In this document: in pieces, positions 10,246 through 18,461 of the stretch
Numbering within the stretch: position 1 is the first letter of the stretch
Layout of the letters: every line of letters begins with the position of its first letter
Assembly: GCF_031202305.1 (NCBI RefSeq)
Contig: NZ_CP101731.1
Span: 3,100,001-3,164,000, forward strand
Reading direction: 5' to 3'
From: Pelagibacterium sp. 26DY04
GTDB lineage: Bacteria > Pseudomonadota > Alphaproteobacteria > Rhizobiales > Devosiaceae
DNA length: 64,000 nucleotides
Program-made: the position numbers and the translations under genes
Notes under the pieces: model-generated
Told to the model about the DNA's origin: nothing
Databases searched by the model: none
What the model saw: only the letters and a program-made list of their open reading frames with translations

Positions 10246-11556
10246 CGATACAAGGGCGCCGGGCAACTGTGGTGGCCGATTGCCGCAGTTAGCGCTTGAA
10301 GCGGTTAACGGCGGCCGGCCGACCCTAACGCCCGGTTGAATGACCAACGCACCGAGCGCCAGAACGGTGCCATGGTCATCACAAATCAGTGGGGCGGCGC
10401 GCAAGGCCGCAACCGGGCACCACAGCGGCGTTCCGGCCAGCGCCTTGAACCGCTCCCGCGTCATGGCCGTGGCCGGCTCGACCCGGGCCGGCACTGACGC
10501 TGTGATGGTGAAACGGCCATCCCATAGATGGGTTTCACCGGGAGCGAGTTGAACCGGCGCAATCGGCTTGCGTCCGGCTTCGCGGTAGAAAACCACGGTG
10601 TCATTGCCGGCCTCGCATCGCGCGCCGCCCAGGGTAGCGGCAAAGTTTGCGCCCGAACCGATCCGCTCGGCCAAGGCTTCGATACGCGCAAGCGCATAGG
10701 ACCGGCTGCCCGACGCGGCGGCAAGCAGGCGGGCCAAGGCCCGGATCGCAATCTCCCGGTCGACCTCTACCAACGCCGGGCGGGCGAGCCTAAGAACACC
10801 CAGTCGATCCCGTGTCACATGCGCAGCCAGAAATTCATCCGTGATCCGGTCAGCCAAGGCATCGATACGCTGCAATCGCCGGGCGGCGCGGGCGAGACCG
10901 TCCTCCGTCAGCCCCAGAGCCTCCAACTGCGCCAGCGCCTCGCGCCAGCGCGTACGCTCATAGGCCGGATCGGCATTGGACGGATCGAGGGCGGGTGAAA
11001 GGCCGGCCTGCTCCACACAGGCGGCAAGCGCATCAGGGGAAATCTCGAGCAACGGCCGGAACACAGCAACGCCTTCGACGCAGGAAAAGCTGCGCATGGC
11101 GCCGAGCCCGGTCACGCCGCTGCCATGGGCGAGGCGCATGAGCATGGTTTCGGCCTGATCGCGGCGATGATGGGCAGTGAGCAGCAGGGCCACGCCATCG
11201 GCCTTCATCGCCTCTCCGATCAAGCGATAGCGCGCGGCACGGGCGGCTTGCTGTTTGCCCGACAAAGGCTTGGGCCCTTCCCAGGTCAAAAGCCGGGCGG
11301 GCAATCCCAACCGGGTCGCCTCGCGCGCCACCATTTCGGCTTCGCCACGCGCCTCGGGCCTTAACCCGTGATCGAGCGTATAGACGATGGCTTTGGGCTT
11401 TTCCGGCGCGGTCCAGGCGGCATAGAGCAGCATCAGCGCCAGTGAATCGGCCCCGCCCGAAACGGCGAGGCCGATGGTTTCTTCGTGAGCGACCGGCGCG
11501 AAAAGCCGCGCCGGGTCGAGATCGCTGGAGCTCTCAGAGCCAATTTCGCTCGTCAT
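10237..11556 (-). CDS. tilS: tRNA(Ile)-lysidine synthase TilS
   Basis: 439 residues from ATG 11556. It attaches lysine to C34 of tRNA-Ile(CAU) using ATP, allowing AUA decoding. The PP-loop SGGADS is at residues 33-38, followed by the family pattern YTLDHGLRPEA and LLTAHHRRDQAET, and the typical alphaproteobacterial C-terminal extension. A longer in-frame version to 11643 would translate straight through the palindrome at 11594-11630 and was rejected. The Shine-Dalgarno sequence at 11556 is weak. Same strand as cpoB upstream and ftsH downstream, as in many Rhizobiales. Confidence 0.93.
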   Translation of the reverse strand: MTSEIGSESSSDLDPARLFAPVAHEETIGLAVSGGADSLALMLLYAAWTAPEKPKAIVYTLDHGLRPEARGEAEMVAREATRLGLPARLLTWEGPKPLSGKQQAARAARYRLIGEAMKADGVALLLTAHHRRDQAETMLMRLAHGSGVTGLGAMRSFSCVEGVAVFRPLLEISPDALAACVEQAGLSPALDPSNADPAYERTRWREALAQLEALGLTEDGLARAARRLQRIDALADRITDEFLAAHVTRDRLGVLRLARPALVEVDREIAIRALARLLAAASGSRSYALARIEALAERIGSGANFAATLGGARCEAGNDTVVFYREAGRKPIAPVQLAPGETHLWDGRFTITASVPARVEPATAMTRERFKALAGTPLWCPVAALRAAPLICDDHGTVLALGALVIQPGVRVGRPPLTASSANCGNRPPQLPGALVSPE

Positions 11557-11593
11557 CGAGGTGCCCAAGCTCCAGCATCCCTTGGTTGGTCGC

Positions 11594-11630
11594 GCTTCCA
11601 GCAAAAGTGGATTCCACTTTTGCTGGAAGC
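11594..11630. repeat. Perfect 17-bp palindrome between cpoB and tilS
   Basis: Arms 11594-11610 and 11614-11630 are exact complements with a 3-base loop; the core is AAAAGTGG/CCACTTTT. It lies just after the cpoB stop (11637) and before tilS. It shares its core with 5771-5814 and resembles rhizobial dispersed palindromes. It may also terminate cpoB transcription, though it has no T tract. Confidence 0.75.
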
Positions 11631-11636
11631 ACTCTG

Positions 11637-12662
11637 TCAGCACCCTGCCCGCGCCTGCTCGGCCGTCACCCGGTCCCGGAAGGCCTGGGTGGAATCGGGA
11701 TAGCGGCGCAGCACCTCGCCATAGGTGCGGCAGGCGGTATCGAATTCGCCCGCTCCGTGGAGCGCCACGCCCAGATTGAGCAGCAGGTCGGGGGCCCGGG
11801 TTGAGGTCGGATACCGCTCGAACCCTTCCAGCAGCACCTCGGCCGCTTCCCCGAAGGCGGCGCGCTGGATCAGCGTTTCACCCAGCCAATAGGTGGCGTC
11901 GGGGGCCTGCGGGTTGTCCGGGAAGCTCTCGACGAACTGGCGAAACTGGTTTTCGGCGAACGCATATTCGCCCCGCACAACCGCATCGTAGCCGGCTTGA
12001 TACTGGGCGTTGGCATCACCCTCGTTGAGGGGGGTGGCGTCGGGGTCGAAGCTCAGATCGAGCGGCTGCGACGGTGGGGTCGTTCCCAGTTCACCTTCCG
12101 GCGGACCAAGGACCACGCCTTCTTCTGCCGGAGCCTGATCCTGCGACGGCTCCTCGGACTGCCCTTCCGGCCCTTGCGGGCCGAACACATCGCGGGCGTA
12201 TAGGTTGTCCTCGCTGCCCATCTCGGTGCCGTCCATCAGGTCGGCATCGCCCACTAGGGGATCGATGACCGTAGGCGCCTCGGCATCACCTTGCGTCTGG
12301 GGGTCCTGCGGAGCCGTTTCCTGCGGTAACCGATCGGCAGGCGTCTCGCCGCCGGAGGGGGTTACCGCATCAGTTTCCCCCAGGCCACCGCCCTCCAGCT
12401 GCTGGAAGCGGAATTCATTATCTTCCTGCATGCGCTCAAGCAGGCTCTGGAGCTGGGTGAGCTGGAACTGAAGCCCTTCGATCTGACCCGAATTGACCCG
12501 CTGCTGCTCTTCGAGCTGGCTGAGTCGCACCTGCAGGCTGGCAAGATCGTTGCCCTGCCCCTGGCCGGCAACGGTCATGGCGAAAGTGAGCAGTCCGGCT
12601 GTCGCAGCGATCGCGGCACCCTGCCGCCACCGCCTCGCCGGCGCACTGGAAAGTCCTAACAC
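11637..12662 (-). CDS. cpoB: Cell division coordinator CpoB (YbgF), Tol-Pal accessory protein
   Basis: 341 residues from GTG 12662, with AAGGAG about 10 bases upstream. A signal/anchor segment (about 15-35) is followed by an N-terminal coiled coil rich in Gln/Leu (about 38-90, the trimerisation region), a long acidic Pro/Glu/Gln linker (about 95-215), and TPR repeats to the end (YQAGYDAVVRGEYAFAENQF onward, with FPDNPQAPDATYWLGET). CpoB acts in the periplasm, linking TolA and peptidoglycan synthesis during outer membrane constriction. The acidic linker is longer than in the E. coli protein. Confidence 0.93.
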   Translation of the reverse strand: MLGLSSAPARRWRQGAAIAATAGLLTFAMTVAGQGQGNDLASLQVRLSQLEEQQRVNSGQIEGLQFQLTQLQSLLERMQEDNEFRFQQLEGGGLGETDAVTPSGGETPADRLPQETAPQDPQTQGDAEAPTVIDPLVGDADLMDGTEMGSEDNLYARDVFGPQGPEGQSEEPSQDQAPAEEGVVLGPPEGELGTTPPSQPLDLSFDPDATPLNEGDANAQYQAGYDAVVRGEYAFAENQFRQFVESFPDNPQAPDATYWLGETLIQRAAFGEAAEVLLEGFERYPTSTRAPDLLLNLGVALHGAGEFDTACRTYGEVLRRYPDSTQAFRDRVTAEQARAGC

Positions 12663-12743
12663 GGCAAATTACTCCTTTTGCGTCCCGTCTTCGACGGGAA
12701 CGCGATCAACCCTTTAAGGATGCGCAATTAAAGCAGGTTTTTG

Positions 12744-12785
12744 GCAAAAAAGAAGCGCCGGGACCATATACGCGGCCCCGACGCT
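12744..12785 (-). terminator. Intrinsic terminator after pal
   Basis: A 12-bp stem (12774-12785 with 12754-12765, two G-T pairs) with an 8-base loop, followed on the minus strand by TCTTTTTT. It lies in the 205-base gap between pal and cpoB, so cpoB probably has its own promoter as well. Confidence 0.8.
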
Positions 12786-12867
12786 ATTGCCTCCAGATTC
12801 GTGACGCTTTCACCGGGCAAGGTGGCCCCCCACCTTTTCCCGAAGCGCTCGAGCGCGTACTGGATTG

Positions 12868-13374
12868 CTAGTTTGTCAAGACTGTGACCGCGCGGCGGTT
12901 CTGGCTCCAGCACGAAATGTCGTTGCAGATGGCGACCGGGCGCTCCTTGCCGTAGGAAACCGTCGAGAGCCGATCCTGCGGAATTCCGCGGGAAACCAGG
13001 TAGTTAACCACGGCCGTGGCGCGGCGGGCACCCAGCGCGATGTTGTATTCACGCGTACCGCGTTCGTCCGCATGGCCTTCGATGACGATGCGGTATTGCG
13101 GATATTGCTGCAGCCACTGTGCCTGCTTGTCGAGCGTTGCCTGGCCGTCGGCGGTCAGAACCGAGGAATCGGTTTCAAAGAAAACGCGGTCGCCGACCGA
13201 GACGAGGAATTCCTGCTGGCTGCCGGGAGCGCCACCGCCCCCTACCCCGCCGGGGCCCGTGCCGATATTGCCGACGCCAGTGGTCGGGGTGCGGGCACAG
13301 GCGGCGACGGCAACGAGCAAGACCGCCATGAGGAGGCCTTTGCCAAAACGAAGAAGGGGCATGGTCGAACCCAT
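12868..13374 (-). CDS. pal: Peptidoglycan-associated lipoprotein Pal
   Basis: 168 residues. The lipoprotein signal ends in VAVAAC, with the lipidated Cys at about 26, followed by a Gly-rich flexible linker. The OmpA-like domain (about 55-168) contains GHADERGTREYNIALGARRA, the diaminopimelate-binding loop. It is anchored in the outer membrane and binds peptidoglycan and TolB. The ATG at 13374 has GGAGCG 6-8 bases upstream. It lies 177 bases after tolB, from which it is separated by a terminator. Confidence 0.97.
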   Translation of the reverse strand: MGSTMPLLRFGKGLLMAVLLVAVAACARTPTTGVGNIGTGPGGVGGGGAPGSQQEFLVSVGDRVFFETDSSVLTADGQATLDKQAQWLQQYPQYRIVIEGHADERGTREYNIALGARRATAVVNYLVSRGIPQDRLSTVSYGKERPVAICNDISCWSQNRRAVTVLTN

Positions 13375-13495
13375 AGCGAAACGCTCCAGAATCGGAAAAA
13401 ACGTGGTTAGCGGTTTTACAGCGCGTTATCTTAATCGCGCGTGTCTGAGCATGGTTAATCTTGCGTCAATCGGGCGCAAATGGGGCATGTGGCGG

Positions 13496-13524
13496 GCAAA
13501 AAGGCGTCCCGCAACGGGACGCCT
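13496..13524 (-). terminator. Intrinsic terminator of tolB
   Basis: A 10-bp perfect stem (13515-13524 with 13502-13511) with a 3-base loop and a TTTTT tail on the minus strand, 28 bases after the tolB stop. Confidence 0.88.
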
Positions 13525-13551
13525 GCAATGTGTTGCAGCCTTGCACCTCGT

Positions 13552-14880
13552 CTATGACAACAGCGGCCCCCAGGCCGGGTCGGAGGCAAAGCCTTCGGTG
13601 GGAATGCGGCGCTCGTTGCGGCCCCAGATGTCGATGGAATAGAGCTGGGAGCCGTCATTTCCGCCCGGATCGCGGAAGAACATCAGCACGCGCCCATTGG
13701 GCGCCCAGGTCGGCCCTTCGGCATGGTAGGAGGTGGCAAGGATGCGCTCGCCCGACCCGTCCGGGTTCATGATCCCGATCGAGAACTGACCGCCGGACTG
13801 ACGCGTGAAGGCGATGAGATCGCCCTTGGGCGACCAGACGGGGGTCGAATAGGAGCCGTCGCCATAAGAGATGCGCTCGGCACCCCCACCACCGGCCGGC
13901 ATGACGTAGATCTGGGGACGGCCACCACGGTCGGATTCAAAGGTGAGGCGCTGGCCGTCGGGCGAATAGGACGGCGAAGTATCGATGGCCGAGCCGGTCG
14001 TGAGCTGCAGGGGCTGCCCGCCCGCCAGATCGAGCCCATAGATGTTGGTGACTGCGCCGTTGGTGACCGAGAACACCAGCCGCCGCCCATCGGGCGAAAA
14101 GCGCGGCGCAAAGCTCATCTGGCCGAACCGGCCCAGCGATTGGGTCTGGCCGGTCGCCAGGTTGAGGATGAAGATGCCCGAGGAATTGGGACCGTCCAGC
14201 ACCATATAGGCGCAAAGCTGGCCATCGGGCGAAAGACGCGGGGTGAGGATCTGCTGGCTGCCGTCGGTGAGATAGCGGATATTGGCGCCGTCCTGATCCA
14301 TGATGGCCAGGCGCCGGACACGGTTGGCGCGCGGGCCGCTTTCGGCCACGAAGACGGCGCGGGAGTCGAAATACCCAGTCTCGCCGGTGAGCCCGGTATA
14401 GATGGCATCGGACGCCATATGGGCGATGCGGCGCCAGGAATTGGCGTCCGCGCCATAGGACTTGCCGGTGACCTGTGCGCCCGCCGTAGTGTCCCAGAGG
14501 CGAAGGCTAGACTGGAGCTGACCGGTGTTGTTGACATCTGCCATCACCACCGCGTCGGCGCCCGTCGTGCGCCAGGCGCCAAAATCCGGCGTGGCATTGG
14601 GATCGCCCACGGCCTGCGGATAGCCGGCCGGGTCGACCAGCCGGAAAAGGCCCGAACCCGTGAGATTGTTGCGCACCACCTGCGCGACCTCCGCGCCGAA
14701 GGCCGGATCGCCGGAATTGAAGTTGGGAACCGCGATCGGCATCGGCGTGAAATTGCCGCCGGTGACGGTGATCTGCAACTGGGCGAGCGCCGGGCCCGCT
14801 GCAAGCATCGCGGCTCCGGATAAGCCCAGCTTGAGCGCCGCGCGGCGGTTGATCAGAGTGTTCTGCACGTCAGTCTCCAT
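13552..14880 (-). CDS. tolB: Tol-Pal system translocation protein TolB
   Basis: 442 residues. The N-terminal domain (about 35-170) is followed by a six-bladed WD40-like beta-propeller whose blades carry the repeated SPDGxxL pattern (for example LSPDGQLCA, FSPDGRRLV, YSPDGQRLT, WSPKGDLIA). It is periplasmic and binds Pal and TolA. The signal peptide carries NRRAALKL at 11-18, which looks like a twin-arginine signal. The Shine-Dalgarno sequence before the ATG at 14880 is weak. Confidence 0.97.
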   Translation of the reverse strand: METDVQNTLINRRAALKLGLSGAAMLAAGPALAQLQITVTGGNFTPMPIAVPNFNSGDPAFGAEVAQVVRNNLTGSGLFRLVDPAGYPQAVGDPNATPDFGAWRTTGADAVVMADVNNTGQLQSSLRLWDTTAGAQVTGKSYGADANSWRRIAHMASDAIYTGLTGETGYFDSRAVFVAESGPRANRVRRLAIMDQDGANIRYLTDGSQQILTPRLSPDGQLCAYMVLDGPNSSGIFILNLATGQTQSLGRFGQMSFAPRFSPDGRRLVFSVTNGAVTNIYGLDLAGGQPLQLTTGSAIDTSPSYSPDGQRLTFESDRGGRPQIYVMPAGGGGAERISYGDGSYSTPVWSPKGDLIAFTRQSGGQFSIGIMNPDGSGERILATSYHAEGPTWAPNGRVLMFFRDPGGNDGSQLYSIDIWGRNERRIPTEGFASDPAWGPLLS

Positions 14881-15035
14881 GTTGCACGGCGTTTGCCGTT
14901 GCCATCGATCCGGACACCAACCGGAGAGGCGAAATCAAGGTTGCGCCCAATAGCGTCAAAACGTGACCGAATGGCGATAAGGGGCGAGTTTTCATCGAAA
15001 TATGGCATTTTGGCCACGCTCACCATCCGCCCCTC

Positions 15036-16187
15036 CTAGACCTCGCGCGGGTCGAACGTGACGTCGACCTCGCGCCAGCTCTGGTATTTTTCGGGCGGCA
15101 GGATGGTATAGGGCGCGCATTGCTGCACGGCACGCTGGGCCGAGAGTGCGGTGGCCCGCACCAGATCGTCGGTCATCGCCGAAAGGATCTGCGGGGTGGC
15201 GGCCAGAGAGCCATCCTGGTTGAAGGTGACCAGGAGGCGCACGGTCAGGCCCGGCGTGTTCTGGGCCGCGATTGGCGGCGTCCAGCACCGGCGCATGGCG
15301 GCGGCCAGCGCCGCCTGCTCGGACTGGGTGAGCGTCGCGGCGGTTCCGGTGGACTCGCCCAGGCTTTGCTGGCCGCCCTGCCCCGTGGTGGTGCCACGCG
15401 ACGTATCCTCGTTGATGAGGTCCGCGATGCGGTCGGCAAGGTCATCCGAGAGCGGATCAGTCGGCTGGTCGGTCGGGGGCGTCGGCTGCTCGGCAGCTTC
15501 CTGCTCGGCCTGCTCCTGCGCCTGTTGCTGCTGGGCAAAGCGCTCGCGCAACTGCTCGACGCTCGCAGTCACCTGCGGCGGCACGGGTGCGACCGGCTGC
15601 GGCTCGGGCTCGGGCTCCGGTTCAGGCTCCGGTACCGGTTCTGGGGTGGGCTCAGGCTCGGGTTCCGGCTCGGGGGTCGGTTCCGGAGCGGGGGCCGGCT
15701 CGGGCTCAGGCGTGGGTTCGGGTGCGGGCTCGGGCTCCGGACGCGGCGTGGGCGCCGGCGGCGGGGTCGGTTCGGGCTGAGGTTCGGGCTCGGGCGCCGG
15801 TTCAGGCTCCGGCTCGGGAGCTGGCTCTGGCTCGGGTTCAGGTTCGGGCGCGGCTTCGGGCTCGGGCGCCGGAGCGGATTCGATGGTGGGCGCCGGTGAT
15901 TCCTCGGGCGTGACCTCGGGGGTGGGCTGGTCCTCTTCGGTATTGCCCGTGCGCTCGGCGAGTTCGGCCTGTTCCTCGGTTTCGACCGCAGAAGGCGTCT
16001 CGGTTTCGACCACTTCGCTCTGGAGATCGCCGACGCGGATGTTGGAGAATTCGTCGATCGGGACCAGATCGACCGTGATGGCGCGGTCCATATTGGGGTC
16101 CAGGCGCTCGACGCTCGACAGCGAAACGAGGGTCAGCGCCAGAACCGCGGCATGGCCGACAACCGATACGGTGGTCCCGATCCGCAT
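15036..16187 (-). CDS. tolA: Cell envelope integrity protein TolA
   Basis: 383 residues. One N-terminal membrane segment (about 6-25) is followed by a very long Glu/Pro-rich middle (about 60-205, mostly EP/AP dipeptide repeats) in place of the Ala/Lys helix of E. coli TolA. A Gln/Glu coiled stretch ([13 protein letters not shown], about 225) and a C-terminal TonB-like domain (about 290-383, [20 protein letters not shown]) complete it. It spans the periplasm from the TolQR motor to Pal/TolB. The start is 3 bases after the tolR stop, so translation is coupled. The DNA of the middle region is low-complexity GGCTCGGGCTC-type repeat. Confidence 0.93.
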   Translation of the reverse strand: MRIGTTVSVVGHAAVLALTLVSLSSVERLDPNMDRAITVDLVPIDEFSNIRVGDLQSEVVETETPSAVETEEQAELAERTGNTEEDQPTPEVTPEESPAPTIESAPAPEPEAAPEPEPEPEPAPEPEPEPAPEPEPQPEPTPPPAPTPRPEPEPAPEPTPEPEPAPAPEPTPEPEPEPEPTPEPVPEPEPEPEPEPQPVAPVPPQVTASVEQLRERFAQQQQAQEQAEQEAAEQPTPPTDQPTDPLSDDLADRIADLINEDTSRGTTTGQGGQQSLGESTGTAATLTQSEQAALAAAMRRCWTPPIAAQNTPGLTVRLLVTFNQDGSLAATPQILSAMTDDLVRATALSAQRAVQQCAPYTILPPEKYQSWREVDVTFDPREV

Positions 16188-16190
16188 GGG

Positions 16191-16646
16191 CTATTGTCCC
16201 GAATTTTCGGTGTTCGCCTGCTCGGTGATCAGCCCGATGCGCGTATACCCTGCCCCCGACAGCGTCCCCATGACCTGCATGACGGCGCCATAGTTGACCG
16301 CCGTGTCGCCGCGTACATAGATGCGGTCCTCGGTGCTTTCGGCCAAAGCCTCCACGGCGGCGACGAGCCCGCCCGCTTCCACCTGGTCCTCGCCCACATA
16401 GACCGCGCCGTCAGGGGTGACCGATACGGTGATCGGCTCACGGGTGGCTTCGAGTTCTCCGGCCGCCGTCTGTGGCAGGTCGATGGCGACGCCTGCCGTC
16501 ATCATCGGGGCGGCAACCATGAAGACGATGAGAAGCACCAGCACCACGTCCACGAACGGGGTGACATTGATCTCGCTCATCATGCGATTGCGCTGGCCGC
16601 GACGGCGGCGTCCGCCGCCTCCGCCTCCTGCAACACCCATGCCCAT
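16191..16646 (-). CDS. tolR: TolR, ExbD-family proton-channel subunit
   Basis: 151 residues. A Gly/Arg-rich N-terminus (GGGGGGRRRRGQ) is followed by a single membrane helix with the proton-carrying Asp in INVTPFVDVVLVLLIVFMV, then the periplasmic ExbD/TolR domain (DLPQTAAGE to the end). It works with TolQ to turn proton motive force into TolA movement. The start overlaps the tolQ stop by one base (TAATG). Confidence 0.95.
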   Translation of the reverse strand: MGMGVAGGGGGGRRRRGQRNRMMSEINVTPFVDVVLVLLIVFMVAAPMMTAGVAIDLPQTAAGELEATREPITVSVTPDGAVYVGEDQVEAGGLVAAVEALAESTEDRIYVRGDTAVNYGAVMQVMGTLSGAGYTRIGLITEQANTENSGQ

Positions 16647-17359
16647 TACTTGCGGCTCCGCGCTTCGAGCTGGCGGCCCAGGATGGCCGAGAATTCATCG
16701 GCGAACCCTTCGAGCCGGCCGATGAGCTTGTTGGCATCGCCCGAAAGCTTGTTGTAGGCGATAACCGCCGGAATGGCCGCGACAAGGCCGATGGCGGTGG
16801 CAAACAGCGCCTCGGCAATGGGGCCGGCGACGACGCCCAGGCTGGCGCTTTGCGATGCCGCGATGGAGGAAAAGGCGTTCATGATGCCCCAGACGGTTCC
16901 GAACAGACCGATGAACGGGGCGGCAGAGCCGACGGTGGCCAAAAAGGACAGGCGCTTTTCAAGCGTTTCGCTTTCGCGCGAGATGGCGACATCCAGCACT
17001 TTTTCCAGCCGCGCCTGTACGCCCACATAGCTCGAGGCGTTCTGCTCGTGGCTGCGCTTCCATTCCTTCATGGCCGCGACGAACACCGAGGCAAGGCCGG
17101 TGGTGGGGCGCTGGGAGAGCGTTTGGTAAAGCTCCTCGAGCGACTGGCCGGACCAGAAGGTGCGCTCGAACTGGTTCATGTCGCGCCGGGTACGGGTGAA
17201 CATCATCGACTTGTCGATGATGATGGCCCAGCACCAGATCGAAGCGGCCAAGAGCCCCAGCATCACGAACTTGACGACGATGTCGGCCATCATGAACAGG
17301 CCGATGGGCGAAAAATCCGTATGCGCGGCCGCGCTGCCCACTGCGTCCATTGCTTCCAT
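16646..17359 (-). CDS. tolQ: TolQ, MotA/ExbB-family proton channel
   Basis: 237 residues from ATG 17359 with GAGGAAAG 7-8 bases upstream; an in-frame start at 17413 lacks a ribosome site. Three membrane helices (about 20-45, 140-160, 175-200); the conserved FLATVGSAAPFIGLFGTVWGIM forms the channel helices. Inner membrane; first gene of the tolQRAB run. Confidence 0.96.
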   Translation of the reverse strand: MEAMDAVGSAAAHTDFSPIGLFMMADIVVKFVMLGLLAASIWCWAIIIDKSMMFTRTRRDMNQFERTFWSGQSLEELYQTLSQRPTTGLASVFVAAMKEWKRSHEQNASSYVGVQARLEKVLDVAISRESETLEKRLSFLATVGSAAPFIGLFGTVWGIMNAFSSIAASQSASLGVVAGPIAEALFATAIGLVAAIPAVIAYNKLSGDANKLIGRLEGFADEFSAILGRQLEARSRK

Positions 17360-17532
17360 ATCAGTCTTTCCTCGGAAAATCGTCCTTGCCGATGGGTGCC
17401 CCGCCGCCAGCAATGACCCGAGCGTTGGCGGTCAAATTTGTCAAAAGTGAGAGACAAATGCCGACTATCGGGTCGCTGCGGCGAAGCGGCGCCGCTTGCC
17501 CCATTTATGGTCAAGAAAAGGTTAAGAACCGC

Positions 17533-17958
17533 TCAACGCGGGCCCAGCAGGGCTTTGAGCCCCGCCGGCAGCCGCACGGGGCGGCCGGCAGCGTTGAGCA
17601 GCACCGCCACCACGCGGGCGCGGCAGATCACCTCACCGGCGCGGGTCAGCGTCTGCTCGAGCACAAAGCGGGCGCCGCCGGCCTCCGCCATATGGGTTGC
17701 GACCTCGAGCAGGTCGTCGATATGGGCGGGGCGATCGTAGGAAATGGTCATTTCGCGCACCGCGAAGGCGAGACCGTCCTTGATCAATTCCGAGTGATGA
17801 ATGCCGTGGGCGCGCAAAAATTCGGTCCGCGCCCGCTCGAAATATTTGAGATAGGCAGCGTGATAGACATTGGTCGAAAAGTCGGTGTCCTCGAAATAGA
17901 CGCGCACCGGAAAGCGATGCACGCCATCGGACCCGATCTCGCCGCCGAAAATGGTCAC
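17533..17958 (-). CDS. ybgC: Tol-Pal-associated acyl-CoA thioesterase YbgC
   Basis: 141 residues from a GTG at 17958 that overlaps the stop of the NUDIX gene by 4 bases (GTGA). It is a hot-dog fold thioesterase; the catalytic Asp is in VYFEDTDFSTNVYHAAYLKYFERAR (the motif begins at about residue 15). It hydrolyses short-chain acyl-CoA or acyl-ACP in the cytoplasm. It precedes tolQ by 173 bases, the usual order. An in-frame extension upstream is antisense-type sequence and not real. Confidence 0.93.
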   Translation of the reverse strand: MTIFGGEIGSDGVHRFPVRVYFEDTDFSTNVYHAAYLKYFERARTEFLRAHGIHHSELIKDGLAFAVREMTISYDRPAHIDDLLEVATHMAEAGGARFVLEQTLTRAGEVICRARVVAVLLNAAGRPVRLPAGLKALLGPR

Positions 17959-18461
17959 CGCTCCGCTTCCCTGTGGGTAATGTGGGTGAGCCCGGCGTCC
18001 GAACCGAGCAGCCTCCCGCGCAATCTCTCCGGCTGAAAGCCGATCTCGGTCAAAGACGGTTCGCGCGCATCGACCCATTTGAATTGCAGGTGGGCATTTC
18101 CGTCGACGCATTCGTGACAGATCTCCCCATCGACGCGAAACGGGAAGGCCTCGGGCAAGGTGACGGTGTAATAAAGACCCATCTCGTGAAACGAGATGCC
18201 GTTGTAGGAAAAGAAATTCTCCATCACGAACCGCAGGGCGCCGATCCGGGCGATAACGCCCATCTCCTCCTCGATCTCGCGCGCCAGCGCCACATCGCTT
18301 TCTTCGCCTACTTCGACACGACCGCCGGGCAGCGTCCAATGGGTGTCCCACTGCGCCCTGTGCACGAGGACACGACCCTCGCGCAAGGCAATCGCGGCGG
18401 CGCGCAGATTGAAGCGCCCGCTGCCCAGATCGATGCTGATTATCTGCCTGGGCGCGTTCAT
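17955..18461 (-). CDS. NUDIX hydrolase
   Basis: 168 residues. The Nudix box is complete (GGRVEVGEE, then [10 protein letters not shown]-x5-E-x7-RE-x2-EE-x-G). The rest has the Nudix fold pattern (WTLPGG before the box, YYTVTLP after). The substrate is unknown; the [17 protein letters not shown] context is like family members acting on nucleotide-linked compounds. Overlaps ruvB upstream (ATGA) and ybgC downstream (GTGA) by 4 bases each, so the three are translationally coupled. A NUDIX gene at this place is not part of the usual ruv-tol order. Confidence 0.88.
   Translation of the reverse strand: MNAPRQIISIDLGSGRFNLRAAAIALREGRVLVHRAQWDTHWTLPGGRVEVGEESDVALAREIEEEMGVIARIGALRFVMENFFSYNGISFHEMGLYYTVTLPEAFPFRVDGEICHECVDGNAHLQFKWVDAREPSLTEIGFQPERLRGRLLGSDAGLTHITHREAER

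Noticed and set aside
13423..13480. Second CtrA-type site upstream of pal
   Set aside because: TTAA half-sites are present (about 13430 and 13455) but not separated by 7 bases.
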